From positions 28,550 through 92,549 of the forward strand of contig DATJLS010000008.1 in NCBI GenBank assembly GCA_035509315.1: DNA of 64,000 nucleotides, written 5' to 3'. The first letter of the stretch is position 1; the number at the start of each line of letters is the position of its first letter. A program made the position numbers and the translations under genes. This stretch comes from JAKAWQ01 sp035509315 (lineage in GTDB: Bacteria > Pseudomonadota > Alphaproteobacteria > Acetobacterales > Acetobacteraceae). The notes under the pieces are model-generated. The model ran no database searches, was not told the origin of the DNA, and saw nothing but the letters and a program-made list of their open reading frames with translations. Shown here piece after piece: positions 33,751 to 42,843 of this stretch.

Positions 33751-35973
33751 CTACTCCCCGGCGCCCAGAACGGCGCTCACCGCGGCCGCGGGTTCTCTTC
33801 CGGGCTTCGCCGATTCCGGCGGCGCACCGTTCGGGCGAACGGCAAGCCGACCGACTTCTCGCAACGCTCCTATTTCTTCCGCAGGCACCGGTGCCGAGAG
33901 GTAATTGCCCTGCACTTCGTCGCAATCCTCACCCGCAAGGTGGCACAACTGCTCGGCGGTCTCGACCCCCTCCGCGAGGGCCTGAGCGCCGAGGCTGTGC
34001 GCGAGATTGATGATCGCGCGCACGATGGCGGCATCTGCGCGGCTGGTGGTCAAGGGCCTGACAAAACTCTGGTCGATCTTGAGGCGGTGCACAGGGAACA
34101 TCTTCAGATAGGTCAAAGACGAATACCCTGTGCCGAAATCATCGATCGCCATCCGCACGCCAAGGTCATGAAGCTGCTGCATCTCGCGGGCCATGGTCTC
34201 GACATTCGCCATGACCACGCGCTCGGTCAGCTCGAGCTCCAGATTCGCCGGATCAAGCCCGGTTTCGTCGAGAACCGACAGAATGAGATCCCTGACATTT
34301 TGCTTGCGGAACTGCTCGGCCGACAAATTCACCGCCACCCGCAGGGGAGTGCCGTCTGTCTTTGTCCAGGCACGGGCCTGCATGCAGGCTTCACGGAGCA
34401 CCCACTCGTTGATCGGCACGATCAATCCGGACTCTTCCGCAAGAGAGAGAAACTCGCTCGGCAGGACGAGACCATGGCCCGGCCGCTTCCAGCGCAGCAA
34501 TGACTCGACCCCGACGATGCGCCGCGTGCCGATCTCCACCTGTGGTTGATAATAAAGTACGAACTCCTCTTTCTGCAGGGCCACGTGCAGCTCGGACTCA
34601 AGCGCCATCATGCCTGCAGCCCGGCGACGCATTTCGTCGGCAAAGCAGCAATAGGCGTCCCTGCCGCTGCTCTTGGCGCGGTACATGGCCAAATCAGCGT
34701 TGCGCAACAGATCGTCGCCCGTGGTCGCATCACGAGGACAGATCGTGATCCCAATGCTTGCTGTCGCCTTCAGCTCGTGCCTCTCGAAAAAGAAGGGCTG
34801 CCGCATGGCATCGATCACGCGCCGTGCCAGCGCGACCGCGTCCTCCTCGCTCGTGATGTTCGGCTGGACGATTGCGAACTCATCGCCTCCGAGGCGGGCA
34901 ACCACATCGCTTGCCCGGACAGAAGCGCTCAGCCGCGTGGCCACGACTTTCAGGAACTGATCACCGACGTGATGGCCAAAAGCATCATTCACGGCCTTGA
35001 AGCGATCGAGGTCTATGAAGTGCAGCGCAAGCATGCCCCCTTCGGTCTCGACCCGCGCGAGCTCGGCATCCAGACGTTCGCCGAGAAGAGTCCGGTTCGG
35101 CAGATTGATCAGCGTATCGTAGTGGGCGAGATAATGCAGCCGTTCCTCGGCGCGCTTGCGGTCGGTAATGTCGAGGGAGGTCGTCAGCACGCCGCCCACA
35201 CTGCCGTCGGCATTGCGCAACGGCGATTTGGTGGTGATGAAGAAACGCCGCCTCCCGTTATAGTCGACCAGCTCCTCCTCGAACTCCGGCGTTGCCTCCC
35301 CGATCGCCAGGACCTCCGCATCGAGCTTGCGGTTGCGCTGGGCGTAGGCTTCACCGAACAGCGCGCGAAGCTCCCGTCCCGCGAGGGTCGCCGGATCTGA
35401 GCCTGCAAAACGTGCCAGGCAGACATTCGTGAAAATGAGCCGCCCTTCGGCATCCGACGCGCTGATCATTGCCGGCACAGTATCGATGACCTGGATCAAT
35501 CTTTCGTGATTATCACGCAGCATTTGCACCTTGGCCTGCTCGCTCGATTGCAGCCGGCGCTCGAGCGCCCGGGCCCAGCGGCGCAAAACCACCTGCTGAC
35601 GTCGAAGCTTGAGCAGATTCTTGGCACGCGTCAGGAACTCGACGTGATCGACCGGGCTGAGCAGAAAATCCGTGGCCCCGGAACGCAGCGCCAGAATCCG
35701 GAAATCATAATCGTCATGGACTGTTATGATGATGACCGGAACTTCGCCGCCATCGGGCAGCTGGCGCAGCGCCCTGGTCATTTCGGCGCCATCCATCAGC
35801 GGCATCTTGAAATCGGCGATGACGAGATCGGGCATGGTCTTTTCCGCCTCGGCGAGCGCCTGCGCCGGGTCGGAGAACGATATCACCTTGCAATGCGCGC
35901 CAATCGACTGCGCCAGGCGGGAATAGATGCGCCGGTTGGTGGAAAGGTCATCAACGATGAAGATCAGCGGCAT
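33751..35973 (-). CDS. REC-PAS-GGDEF-EAL cyclic di-GMP signalling protein
   Basis: This protein has 740 residues when started at ATG 35973. REC domain 1-120 has the acidic pair D8/D9, phospho-acceptor D54 and T84, but the usual lysine is serine 106. PAS is about 155-275. The GGDEF domain (about 280-440) has an intact GGDEF at 362-366 and an I-site RASD at 353-356, so it may be an active, product-inhibited diguanylate cyclase. The EAL domain (455-710) has ESL instead of EAL at 490-492 but keeps DDFGTGYSSL, ELTER and AEGVET, so phosphodiesterase activity is plausible. The frame is open to a GTG at 36084. It lies just upstream of the fused oxidoreductase. Confidence 0.92.
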   Translation of the reverse strand: MPLIFIVDDLSTNRRIYSRLAQSIGAHCKVISFSDPAQALAEAEKTMPDLVIADFKMPLMDGAEMTRALRQLPDGGEVPVIIITVHDDYDFRILALRSGATDFLLSPVDHVEFLTRAKNLLKLRRQQVVLRRWARALERRLQSSEQAKVQMLRDNHERLIQVIDTVPAMISASDAEGRLIFTNVCLARFAGSDPATLAGRELRALFGEAYAQRNRKLDAEVLAIGEATPEFEEELVDYNGRRRFFITTKSPLRNADGSVGGVLTTSLDITDRKRAEERLHYLAHYDTLINLPNRTLLGERLDAELARVETEGGMLALHFIDLDRFKAVNDAFGHHVGDQFLKVVATRLSASVRASDVVARLGGDEFAIVQPNITSEEDAVALARRVIDAMRQPFFFERHELKATASIGITICPRDATTGDDLLRNADLAMYRAKSSGRDAYCCFADEMRRRAAGMMALESELHVALQKEEFVLYYQPQVEIGTRRIVGVESLLRWKRPGHGLVLPSEFLSLAEESGLIVPINEWVLREACMQARAWTKTDGTPLRVAVNLSAEQFRKQNVRDLILSVLDETGLDPANLELELTERVVMANVETMAREMQQLHDLGVRMAIDDFGTGYSSLTYLKMFPVHRLKIDQSFVRPLTTSRADAAIVRAIINLAHSLGAQALAEGVETAEQLCHLAGEDCDEVQGNYLSAPVPAEEIGALREVGRLAVRPNGAPPESAKPGREPAAAVSAVLGAGE

Positions 35974-36246
35974 GTGCCCTGTCACCCGATCTTGCAGCAC
36001 GGCATTCCCCGCAGCCAACATTCTCGCGAGGGCTGCGGTACCGTAGCCAATGCCGTCATAGCTTTGCGCGGAGCAAATATCCACTGTCTGGCGCTCGGGA
36101 CAGGAAAATTTCCTCCCGCCCCGGGGCCTGAAGCAAGCAACTCGTGCCCATCGCCAACCCGTCTCAAATCAAGAGAGGGTCTTCTCGTCGCAACCCCCGG
36201 GCTTTCCTCCTCTGCGTGGTCTTGCCCGATGGCCGGACGCCGCGGC

Positions 36247-37215
36247 TCAGGGAAGCTGCGCGCCCTGCACGTTCAGATAAAGCGCGTAGATCGAGGTGCT
36301 CCCGGCCATGAAAAGCCGATTTCGCTTTTTCCCCCCAAAGCAAAGATTGGCGCAGGCCTCCGGCAGGTGGATTTTGCCGATCAGCTCGCCTTCCGGGGTG
36401 TAGCAGCGCACGCCATCCTCGGCTGGATCGCCCCAGCCCATGCTGCACCAGAGATTGCCCTCCACATCGACCCGGACTCCATCGCTCATGCCGGGTGCGA
36501 AATCCCCGGCGAAGACACGGCCGTCACGAAGCCGATTCCCTTCCGCCGCAAAGCAGCGAATGTGAGAGGGCCCGCCATGGGTGACGCCAGTATCCACCAC
36601 ATAGAGCCGTTTTTCGTCCGGAGAAAAGGCAATGCCGTTGGGGCGCACGAAATCCTCGGCGACCACCGTGAGCTCTCCCGAAGCGGGATCGCAGCGATAG
36701 ACATGCCCCGGAAGCTCGAAAACGTCCTTATGGCCTTCGTACTCGCCGTCGATCCCGTAGCCGGGATCGGTGAACCAGATCGCTCCATCGGAAGCCACGA
36801 CCACGTCGTTGGGTGCGTTCAGTCGTTTGCCCCGGTAACGCTCGGCAATGACGGTGACCTGCCCGTTATGCTCGGTGCGCGTTACACGGCGTGAATCATG
36901 CTCACAGGTCACGAGCCGCCCTTCACGGTCGCGCGTATTGCCATTCGAGTAGTTCGATGGCGCGCGAAAAACGCTCACATGCCCATCGTCCTCAAGCCAG
37001 CGCATGATCCGGTTGTTCGGGATGTCGCTCCAGAGGAGATAGCCGCCGTCACGAAAATAGACGGGCCCTTCGGCCCACCGAAAACCCGTCGCAATCCGTT
37101 CGATCCCGGCATTCCCCTGGCGCGGAAATCTCTTGTCCAGGACTTCGATCCGCGCATCGGGGTAGCGGGTGCCCGGCAGATGGCCGAGCGGCAGGCCTTT
37201 CGTTTCCTCAGACAT
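36247..37215 (-). CDS. SMP-30/gluconolactonase/LRE family protein
   Basis: This 322-residue six-bladed beta-propeller has FRWAEGPVYFRDGGYLLWSD near residue 43 with the metal-binding glutamate, LNAPNDVVVASDGAIWFTDP near residue 132, and RPNGIAFSPDEKRLYVVDTG near residue 192. This is the classic SMP-30 pattern of Glu, Asn and Asp ligands. Members hydrolyse sugar lactones. GGAG lies six bases before the ATG. No signal peptide is seen. Confidence 0.93.
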   Translation of the reverse strand: MSEETKGLPLGHLPGTRYPDARIEVLDKRFPRQGNAGIERIATGFRWAEGPVYFRDGGYLLWSDIPNNRIMRWLEDDGHVSVFRAPSNYSNGNTRDREGRLVTCEHDSRRVTRTEHNGQVTVIAERYRGKRLNAPNDVVVASDGAIWFTDPGYGIDGEYEGHKDVFELPGHVYRCDPASGELTVVAEDFVRPNGIAFSPDEKRLYVVDTGVTHGGPSHIRCFAAEGNRLRDGRVFAGDFAPGMSDGVRVDVEGNLWCSMGWGDPAEDGVRCYTPEGELIGKIHLPEACANLCFGGKKRNRLFMAGSTSIYALYLNVQGAQLP

Positions 37216-37378
37216 TGTTTCTCCACCTCTGTCGGCTGGCGGAACGGTAGGTCAGGTTGCACCCCGTTGGTAGACCAGGTCCGCCCACCCGCCGATCATT
37301 GCCACCGGTCGCGCGTGGCCGGCACTTTCTCCCTCCCGCGTTGGCCAATACCCCAACGCACGCCGGAGGCGAAGCGAC

Positions 37379-38539
37379 TTGCCGCTGAAACGAGCATCGC
37401 AGTTCTTCGAATGGCAGGCCGCAGGCGGAATCGTCGTTTGCGCGGCTGGAGCAATGGCCCTCATCCTTGCGAACTCCGGCCTCGGCCCGTTGTACGCCCG
37501 GTTGCTCGATCTTCCCGTCGCAATTCAGCTCAGCCATCTCGTCATTGCCAAGCCGCTCGTGCTCTGGGTCAATGACGGGCTGATGGCTATCTTCTTCCTG
37601 CAGGTCGGCCTCGAGCTCAAGCGAGAGGCGCTGCAGGGCGCATTGTCGAGGCCCTCGAACGCGGCACTGCCGGCGCTCGCAGCCATCGGCGGCATGGCCG
37701 GGCCGGCACTCCTTTACCTCGCCGTCACCGCCGGCAGCCAGGGGGCGGCGCGAGGCTGGGCCATCCCCACGGCAACCGACATCGCCTTCTCCCTTGGCGT
37801 GCTCGCCCTTCTCGGAGAGCGCGTGCCACCTTCGCTCAAGACGTTCCTTCTGGCCCTCGCCATCATCGATGATCTTGGCGCCATCATCATCATCGCCGCG
37901 TTTTATACCGGCCATCTCTCCACGGTTGCGCTGGGCGTCGCGGCGATCGGGGTCATTGCCCTTGTCATCCTGAACCTCTCCGGCATATCCCGCCTCACCC
38001 CCTATATGCTTATCGGCCTCTGTCTATGGGTAAGCGTGCTCAAATCGGGCATTCACGCGACCCTTGCCGGGGTCATCGTCGGACTGGCGATCCCTCTCGA
38101 TGCGGCGGGCGTCTCCCCACTGCGGCGGCTCGAGCACACCCTCCATCCGTGGGTCGCGTTCGGGGTGCTGCCAGTCTTCGCCTTCGCCAACGCGGGCATC
38201 ACCCTCGTCGATATCGGCCTCAAGGATCTCGCCGACCCCATACAGATCGGTATCGGGCTTGGCCTGCTTGTCGGCAAGCAATGCGGTGTTCTCGTTACGG
38301 TCTGGTCCGTTGCGCGCCTTGGCCTTGCCGCGCTCCCCGAGGGGGCGAGCTGGCGACAGATGCACGGTGTGGCACTGCTGACAGGGATTGGCTTCACGAT
38401 GAGCCTCTTCATCGGCACGCTCGCCTTCCCGGCTGACGGCTACAATCCCGACGTCCGTCTGGCCGTCCTCCTCGGCTCACTGATTTCGGGGATTGCCGGG
38501 TTCCTGGTTCTGCGCGGCGCCCGACGTTTTCAGAGCTAA
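37379..38539 (+). CDS. nhaA: Na+/H+ antiporter NhaA
   Basis: This 386-residue membrane protein starts at TTG 37379, with GGAGG nine bases upstream. It has QAAGGIVVCAAGAMALILAN in helix I, VNDGLMAIFFLQVGLELKRE, ATDIAFSLGVLALLG, and the ion-binding aspartate pair in ALAIIDDLGAIIIIA near residue 160. It exports Na+ in exchange for protons across the inner membrane and supports pH and salt homeostasis. The gene is monocistronic and convergent with moaE; a palindromic repeat lies between them. Confidence 0.95.
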   Translation: MPLKRASQFFEWQAAGGIVVCAAGAMALILANSGLGPLYARLLDLPVAIQLSHLVIAKPLVLWVNDGLMAIFFLQVGLELKREALQGALSRPSNAALPALAAIGGMAGPALLYLAVTAGSQGAARGWAIPTATDIAFSLGVLALLGERVPPSLKTFLLALAIIDDLGAIIIIAAFYTGHLSTVALGVAAIGVIALVILNLSGISRLTPYMLIGLCLWVSVLKSGIHATLAGVIVGLAIPLDAAGVSPLRRLEHTLHPWVAFGVLPVFAFANAGITLVDIGLKDLADPIQIGIGLGLLVGKQCGVLVTVWSVARLGLAALPEGASWRQMHGVALLTGIGFTMSLFIGTLAFPADGYNPDVRLAVLLGSLISGIAGFLVLRGARRFQS

Positions 38540-38542
38540 TGC

Positions 38543-38641
38543 GGGATGCGTCCGCCCGCACCCACATATCTCGCTCTCGCGACTTGTTTTCCCGCGTGAT
38601 TCACGCCTGCGGTCATTCCACCCCCGGCGATCGTGTTCTAG
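38543..38641. repeat. Dispersed palindromic intergenic repeat, copy A
   Basis: This copy lies between the convergent nhaA and moaE ends. It shares with the copies at 46981, 49229 and 56251 a core of about 75 bp: a CGCTCTC-like start, TTGTTTTcCCGCGTGA, then GGTcATTCCaCC, CGGcgATC and a GTTCTAG-like end. Inside is a perfect small hairpin GCGTGA-T-TCACGC (38594-38606). All copies read in the same orientation on the plus strand. Confidence 0.7.
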
Positions 38642-38700
38642 ATTTGTTTTCTCGGTCAACTTCATGGCTTTGGCTGATCGCAACGTGATGCCATATCGAT

Positions 38701-39159
38701 TTAACCCCAGCGGGCTGCCGCTTCGGCGTCTTCCGCGCGCGCCTCGACCCAGGCGGTCGAACCGTCGGCAAAATGCTCTTTCTTCCAGAACGGCGCCTTG
38801 GTCTTGAGCCAGTCGATCAAAAAGCTCGTTGCCGCGAGTGCCGGCTTCCGATGGGGGGCGGCAACGAGCACGAGCACGATGCGTTCGCCCGGTGTCAGCC
38901 GCCCGACACGATGGACGACCCGCACCCGGCACGGATTCCAGCGCCGCTCCGCCTCCTCGGCAATCACTCTTAATGCCCGCTCGGTCATGCCGGGGTAGTG
39001 TTCGAGCGTCATGGCGGTGATCGCGCGGTCTCCTCCCTCCCCGCGGACGACGCCAATGAAGCAGCCGATCCCGCCGGCGCCACCGGCATGCCCGGTGAGC
39101 CTCGCGATTTCGGCGCCCGGGTCGAAATCAGCCTCTTGCACCGCAACGTAAGCCATCAA
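38701..39159 (-). CDS. moaE: Molybdopterin synthase catalytic subunit MoaE
   Basis: This 152-residue protein has GAIGCFIGVVRGE-like sequence near residue 30, LEHYPGMTERALRVIAEEAE near residue 52, RVVHRVGRLTPGERIVLV, and the lysine-containing HRKPALAATSFLIDWLKTKA and PFWKKE near residues 105-130. It transfers sulfur from MoaD to cyclic pyranopterin. ATG 39159 overlaps the moaD stop by 4 bp, in the uvrC-pgsA-moaD-moaE gene order. Confidence 0.95.
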   Translation of the reverse strand: MMAYVAVQEADFDPGAEIARLTGHAGGAGGIGCFIGVVRGEGGDRAITAMTLEHYPGMTERALRVIAEEAERRWNPCRVRVVHRVGRLTPGERIVLVLVAAPHRKPALAATSFLIDWLKTKAPFWKKEHFADGSTAWVEARAEDAEAAARWG

Positions 39160-39410
39160 CCACCCGTCACGGGCGGGAAGAACGCGACCTCGTCGCCGTC
39201 GCGGAGTTCAGTCTCAGGGCCTGCAAATTCCTGGTTCACCGCCGCACGGATCAAGCCGGGCTTGGCAAATGCGGCCCCATGGACAGTGTCACGCGCTGCA
39301 AGCCAACGCATCAGCTCTCCCACTGTGCGTACGGAAGAAGACAGGACCACTTCCTCTTCGGAGTGGCCGATCCGCTCCCTGAGCCATGCGAAATAGAGAA
39401 GCCGCAGCAT
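39156..39410 (-). CDS. moaD: Molybdopterin synthase sulfur carrier subunit MoaD
   Basis: This 84-residue ubiquitin-like protein ends in PPVTGG, the Gly-Gly tail that is thiocarboxylated. It has AWLRERIGHSEEEVVL near the N-terminus and GDEVAFFPPV near the end. It partners with MoaE, encoded directly downstream with a 4-bp overlap. Confidence 0.94.
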   Translation of the reverse strand: MLRLLYFAWLRERIGHSEEEVVLSSSVRTVGELMRWLAARDTVHGAAFAKPGLIRAAVNQEFAGPETELRDGDEVAFFPPVTGG

Positions 39411-39411
39411 C

Positions 39412-39990
39412 TTATGGACGCGGTTCGGTCACCGTCTCCACCGAGCCATCCGGCCGGATGATGGTGCTCGTTCCATTGCCGTTCGGCACCATGATGCCGG
39501 CATATTCTCCGTTGGGCGATGTCAGCGTGAGGAAGTTGCCTGTCCCCCCGGACACCACCTCCGGACCGCGGGAGGTCTGAATCTCCGTCCCCTTGCGGAG
39601 GCTGGGCGCGTCCACTGCGCTCGGATTGGGAGCAGGCGCCGGCTGCACGGTCGATGGTGGTGCCGTCAATACGGGGACGGCGGTGCGCGGCTGCGTCGTG
39701 ATCGCGGGCGGCACCGCGGGCAGGAGCGGCACGCCTTCGGACTGCGGCAGGGTCTTCGCGATGTCTGCAAGCGAGGGCAGCGGCTGAATCGGGCCAGGCC
39801 AGACATTTCCCGACTGGACCGCGATCGGCGTCGATGCCGGCTGACCGCCGTTCGCCCGTTGCACGTTTTCGGCCGTCGCGACGGGCTGATTCGGGTCGCC
39901 GTTGCGGCTGAACGTGTCATTCACGAAGCCGCTGAACCCCTCGCAGCCCGACAACAGCAGCAGGATGCCGACAACGGCGATACGCCGCAT
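39412..39990 (-). CDS. Hypothetical lipoprotein, Pro-rich
   Basis: This protein of about 192 residues starts MRRIAVVGILLLLSGC, a clear lipoprotein signal with the lipobox cysteine at residue 16. The central part is rich in Pro, Ala and Thr and looks disordered. The C-terminal part (about 130-185) is a small Gly/Asn-rich segment ending in ETVTEPRP. ATG 39990 is preferred to a TTG two codons earlier because GGAG lies eight bases upstream. It lies between pgsA and moaD in the operon. No family was recognised. Confidence 0.8.
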   Translation of the reverse strand: MRRIAVVGILLLLSGCEGFSGFVNDTFSRNGDPNQPVATAENVQRANGGQPASTPIAVQSGNVWPGPIQPLPSLADIAKTLPQSEGVPLLPAVPPAITTQPRTAVPVLTAPPSTVQPAPAPNPSAVDAPSLRKGTEIQTSRGPEVVSGGTGNFLTLTSPNGEYAGIMVPNGNGTSTIIRPDGSVETVTEPRP

Positions 39991-39992
39991 GT

Positions 39993-40634
39993 TCAAGGCT
40001 CCTTGGTTCCGCTGCCGGCCCGACCCGCCTGCGGCAGGGAGGAGACCGGCATGCCCGCCCCCGGCGGCATCACATGGCTCAATCCGGTTGCAACATAACC
40101 CCAGCCGGTGATCAGCGTCAGCCCCGCCGCGATCCAGAGCATGAAGCAGCCAATCGCGGTGACGTGCAGGAATCCCAGGCCAAGCAGCCGCGCCGCCGGA
40201 TCACCGGCCAACAGCAAGCCGAGTGCGCCCATCTGGAACCCGGTCTTCCATTTGGCAAGCGGGGTGACCGGCAGCCCGGCGCGAACCCCTGCCAGGTATT
40301 CCCTGAGGCCGCTCACCAGAATCTCACGCAGCATGATGATGATCGCGGGGAACAGGCTGAAGAAAAGCCCGAGCCGGCTTTCGCCGGCCAGGACCATGAG
40401 CGTCGCCCCCACCAGGAGCTTGTCCGCGATCGGGTCGAGCATCCGGCCGAAATCCGATAGCTGCTGGCGGAACCGGGCGATCCTGCCGTCGAAATAGTCT
40501 GTGATGGCGGCAGCGCTGAACACCAGGCAGGCAGCAAGATCCGCCCATGGACGGCGGAGCGCGGCAAGGATCACGACCAGCGGCACCGCCGCGATCCGGG
40601 AAAGCGTCAGGACGTTGGGAAGATCCGTCAGCAT
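39993..40634 (-). CDS. pgsA: CDP-diacylglycerol-glycerol-3-phosphate 3-phosphatidyltransferase
   Basis: This 213-residue membrane enzyme starts MLTDLPNVLTLSRIAAVPLV. It carries the CDP-alcohol phosphotransferase motif: DG-x2-AR, then eight residues, G-x3-D-x3-D (DGRIAR followed by GRMLDPIAD). It makes phosphatidylglycerol phosphate, the step to PG and cardiolipin. It follows uvrC by 29 bp, the common alphaproteobacterial arrangement. Confidence 0.94.
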   Translation of the reverse strand: MLTDLPNVLTLSRIAAVPLVVILAALRRPWADLAACLVFSAAAITDYFDGRIARFRQQLSDFGRMLDPIADKLLVGATLMVLAGESRLGLFFSLFPAIIIMLREILVSGLREYLAGVRAGLPVTPLAKWKTGFQMGALGLLLAGDPAARLLGLGFLHVTAIGCFMLWIAAGLTLITGWGYVATGLSHVMPPGAGMPVSSLPQAGRAGSGTKEP

Positions 40635-40663
40635 CGCACCTGAGACTAGTGCGCCGCGAGGCC

Positions 40664-42538
40664 TCAGGAAACGTCCGAGAGGCGCGCGCCCGGATGAAAA
40701 TATGCATATACGCGCCGGGCGGTCTCCCGGGACACGCCCGGGGCTGCCTCGAGATCGGTCAGCCCCGCGCCCTTGATCCCTCTCGTTGAGCCGAAATGGT
40801 TCAAGAGTGCGCGCCGCCGCGCCGGCCCAATGCCGGGAATCTCGTCGAGCTCGCTATGCCGAAGCCCGCGCGCCCGGCCGCTTCGATGACTCGTGATGGC
40901 GAAACGGTGCGCCTCGTCGCGCAGCCTCTGAAGATAGTAAAGAACAGGGCTCGTCGGCGGCAGCTGGAACGGCTCCCGTCCTGGCTGATGCAGCCATTCC
41001 CGCCCGGCATTGCGGTCCGGCCCTTTGGCGATCGCCGCGATCCCAAGCATGCCGAGGCCCAGCCGCTGCAGCACTTCGGCTGCCACCTTGAGCTGGGCCG
41101 CGCCGCCATCGATCAGCACGAGATCGGGTGCCGGCGGCATCGCGCCGGCCGCCTGCTCGGCGGCAAGGCGGCTGAAGCGCCGTTCGAACACCTCGCGCAG
41201 CATTGCATAGTCATCGCCGGGCGCGATCGGGCCCCGGATCATAAACTTTCGATACGCCGCCTTTTCAAATCCTTGCGGTCCCGCCACCACCATCACGCCA
41301 TAGGGATGTGTCCCCATGATGTGGCTGTTGTCATAGACCTCGATCCGCGCCGGGGGTGTCGGCAGGCCGAAGAGGCTCGCCACCTCGGCCAGCAGTTTCG
41401 CTTGCCCCGCTGCCTCGGCGAGCCTGCGCTCGAGCGCCTCGCGAGCGTTCGCCGCGGCGTGCTCTATCACCGCCCGCTTCTCGCCGCGCTGCGGGACGAT
41501 CACCGCAACACGCCGATCGGCCTTCATCGTCAGCGCTTCGGCGATCAGCGTCCGTTCGGGCGGCTCATGGCTCAGCAGCACGAGGGGCGGGGGCGGTTTG
41601 TCGTCATAAAACTGGCCGACGAAAGCGCCCAACACTTCGCCTTCCGTCTCACCCTTGGCATGAGCGGGAAAGAAGGCGCGGTTGCCGTTATTGTGGCCGC
41701 CGCGGACGAAAAAGACCTCGACCGCCGTCTGCCCAGCCGCCTGCCAGGCGGCAATCACGTCCGCGTCCCCGAAGCTGGTGGGGTTGACCACGCCACTCCC
41801 TTGGACGTGCGTGAGGCCCCGGATGCGGTCGCGCAGCCGCGCGGCCTGCTCGAAGTTCAATGCAGCCGCCGCTTTCTCCATCTCGGCCGCCATCTCCTTC
41901 TGCACCGCCGCCCCGCGACCGGCCATGAAGGCCTCCGCCTGGGCGACAAGCTTCGCGTAGTCGGCCTGGCTGATGCGCCCGACGCAAGGCGCGGAGCAGC
42001 GTCGGATCTGGTAGAGCAGGCAGGGCCGCGTACGATTGGCGAACACGGTGTCCGCGCAGGAGCGCAAAAGAAATACGCGCTGCATGGTGGTCACGGTCTG
42101 GTTCACCGCCCACGCAGACGCGAAGGGGCCCCAGTAATCACCCTTCCGCAGCCGGGCGCCGCGATGCTTGGTGATCTGCGGAAAATCATGGTCCTTGGTG
42201 AGCAGCAGCCACGGATAGGACTTGTCGTCGCGCAGGACGATGTTGAACCAGGGTTTCAGCCGCTTGATGAGGTTGGCCTCGAGCAGCAGGGCTTCGGCCT
42301 CGGTATGGGTGGTCACGATTTCCACCGAAGCGGTCTCGGCAACCATGCGGCGGAGCCGCTCCGGCAGCCGTCCCGGCTGCGTATAGGCGGCGACGCGCTT
42401 CTTCAGATCGCGCGCCTTCCCGACATAAAGGACAGCCCCGCGGCGATCGAGCATGCGGTACACGCCGGGCACGGCCGGCATGGTCGTCAGCGCCGCCGCG
42501 ATTGCGTCCGTCCCCAAAACTGTTCCCGTTTCTGCCAT
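40664..42538 (-). CDS. uvrC: Excinuclease ABC subunit C
   Basis: This 624-residue protein has the GIY-YIG nuclease domain (GVYRMLDRRGAVLYVGKARD, residues 24-43), a UVR motif (ALNFEQAARLRDRI) near residue 210, the RNase H-like second nuclease domain (IEVYDNSHIMGTHPYGVMVV and DLVLIDGGAAQLKVA), and tandem helix-hairpin-helix motifs at the C-terminus (IPGIGPARRRALLNHFG). It makes both incisions in nucleotide excision repair and leads the uvrC-pgsA-lipoprotein-moaD-moaE operon. Confidence 0.96.
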   Translation of the reverse strand: MAETGTVLGTDAIAAALTTMPAVPGVYRMLDRRGAVLYVGKARDLKKRVAAYTQPGRLPERLRRMVAETASVEIVTTHTEAEALLLEANLIKRLKPWFNIVLRDDKSYPWLLLTKDHDFPQITKHRGARLRKGDYWGPFASAWAVNQTVTTMQRVFLLRSCADTVFANRTRPCLLYQIRRCSAPCVGRISQADYAKLVAQAEAFMAGRGAAVQKEMAAEMEKAAAALNFEQAARLRDRIRGLTHVQGSGVVNPTSFGDADVIAAWQAAGQTAVEVFFVRGGHNNGNRAFFPAHAKGETEGEVLGAFVGQFYDDKPPPPLVLLSHEPPERTLIAEALTMKADRRVAVIVPQRGEKRAVIEHAAANAREALERRLAEAAGQAKLLAEVASLFGLPTPPARIEVYDNSHIMGTHPYGVMVVAGPQGFEKAAYRKFMIRGPIAPGDDYAMLREVFERRFSRLAAEQAAGAMPPAPDLVLIDGGAAQLKVAAEVLQRLGLGMLGIAAIAKGPDRNAGREWLHQPGREPFQLPPTSPVLYYLQRLRDEAHRFAITSHRSGRARGLRHSELDEIPGIGPARRRALLNHFGSTRGIKGAGLTDLEAAPGVSRETARRVYAYFHPGARLSDVS

Positions 42539-42843
42539 GTCCGTAATTTTTGGTCCGGAACGGCCCTATCTCAAGATCCGAGTGCGACGCCACTTTCCTC
42601 CGCCCACTGCCATTGCGAAGCTGTGGACAAATCTGTGGGCGAACTCGACCTCTCCCGCCGCCGAACAGCCTTTTGGCGCTGAGTGCATAACCCGCACTGA
42701 TTTTGTGCGACTGCGTTAACTATTTGTTTTCGTTATATTTATTTGTGTCAGTGGCGTGACAACTTCAAGAACAAAAGCCATTCTCTTCAATCCGGCTGAA
42801 CTTTTTCGGGCGGGGGACAAACCACGTGGCTTTCGCGGCGCCG
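42539..42843. other. Intergenic region upstream of uvrC
   Basis: These 305 bp separate the uvrC start from the 3' end of the next minus-strand gene. The right half (about 42700-42760) is markedly AT-rich, with TTTGTTTTCGTTATATTTAT, and may hold the uvrC promoter. No ORF or clear terminator hairpin was found. Confidence 0.4.
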
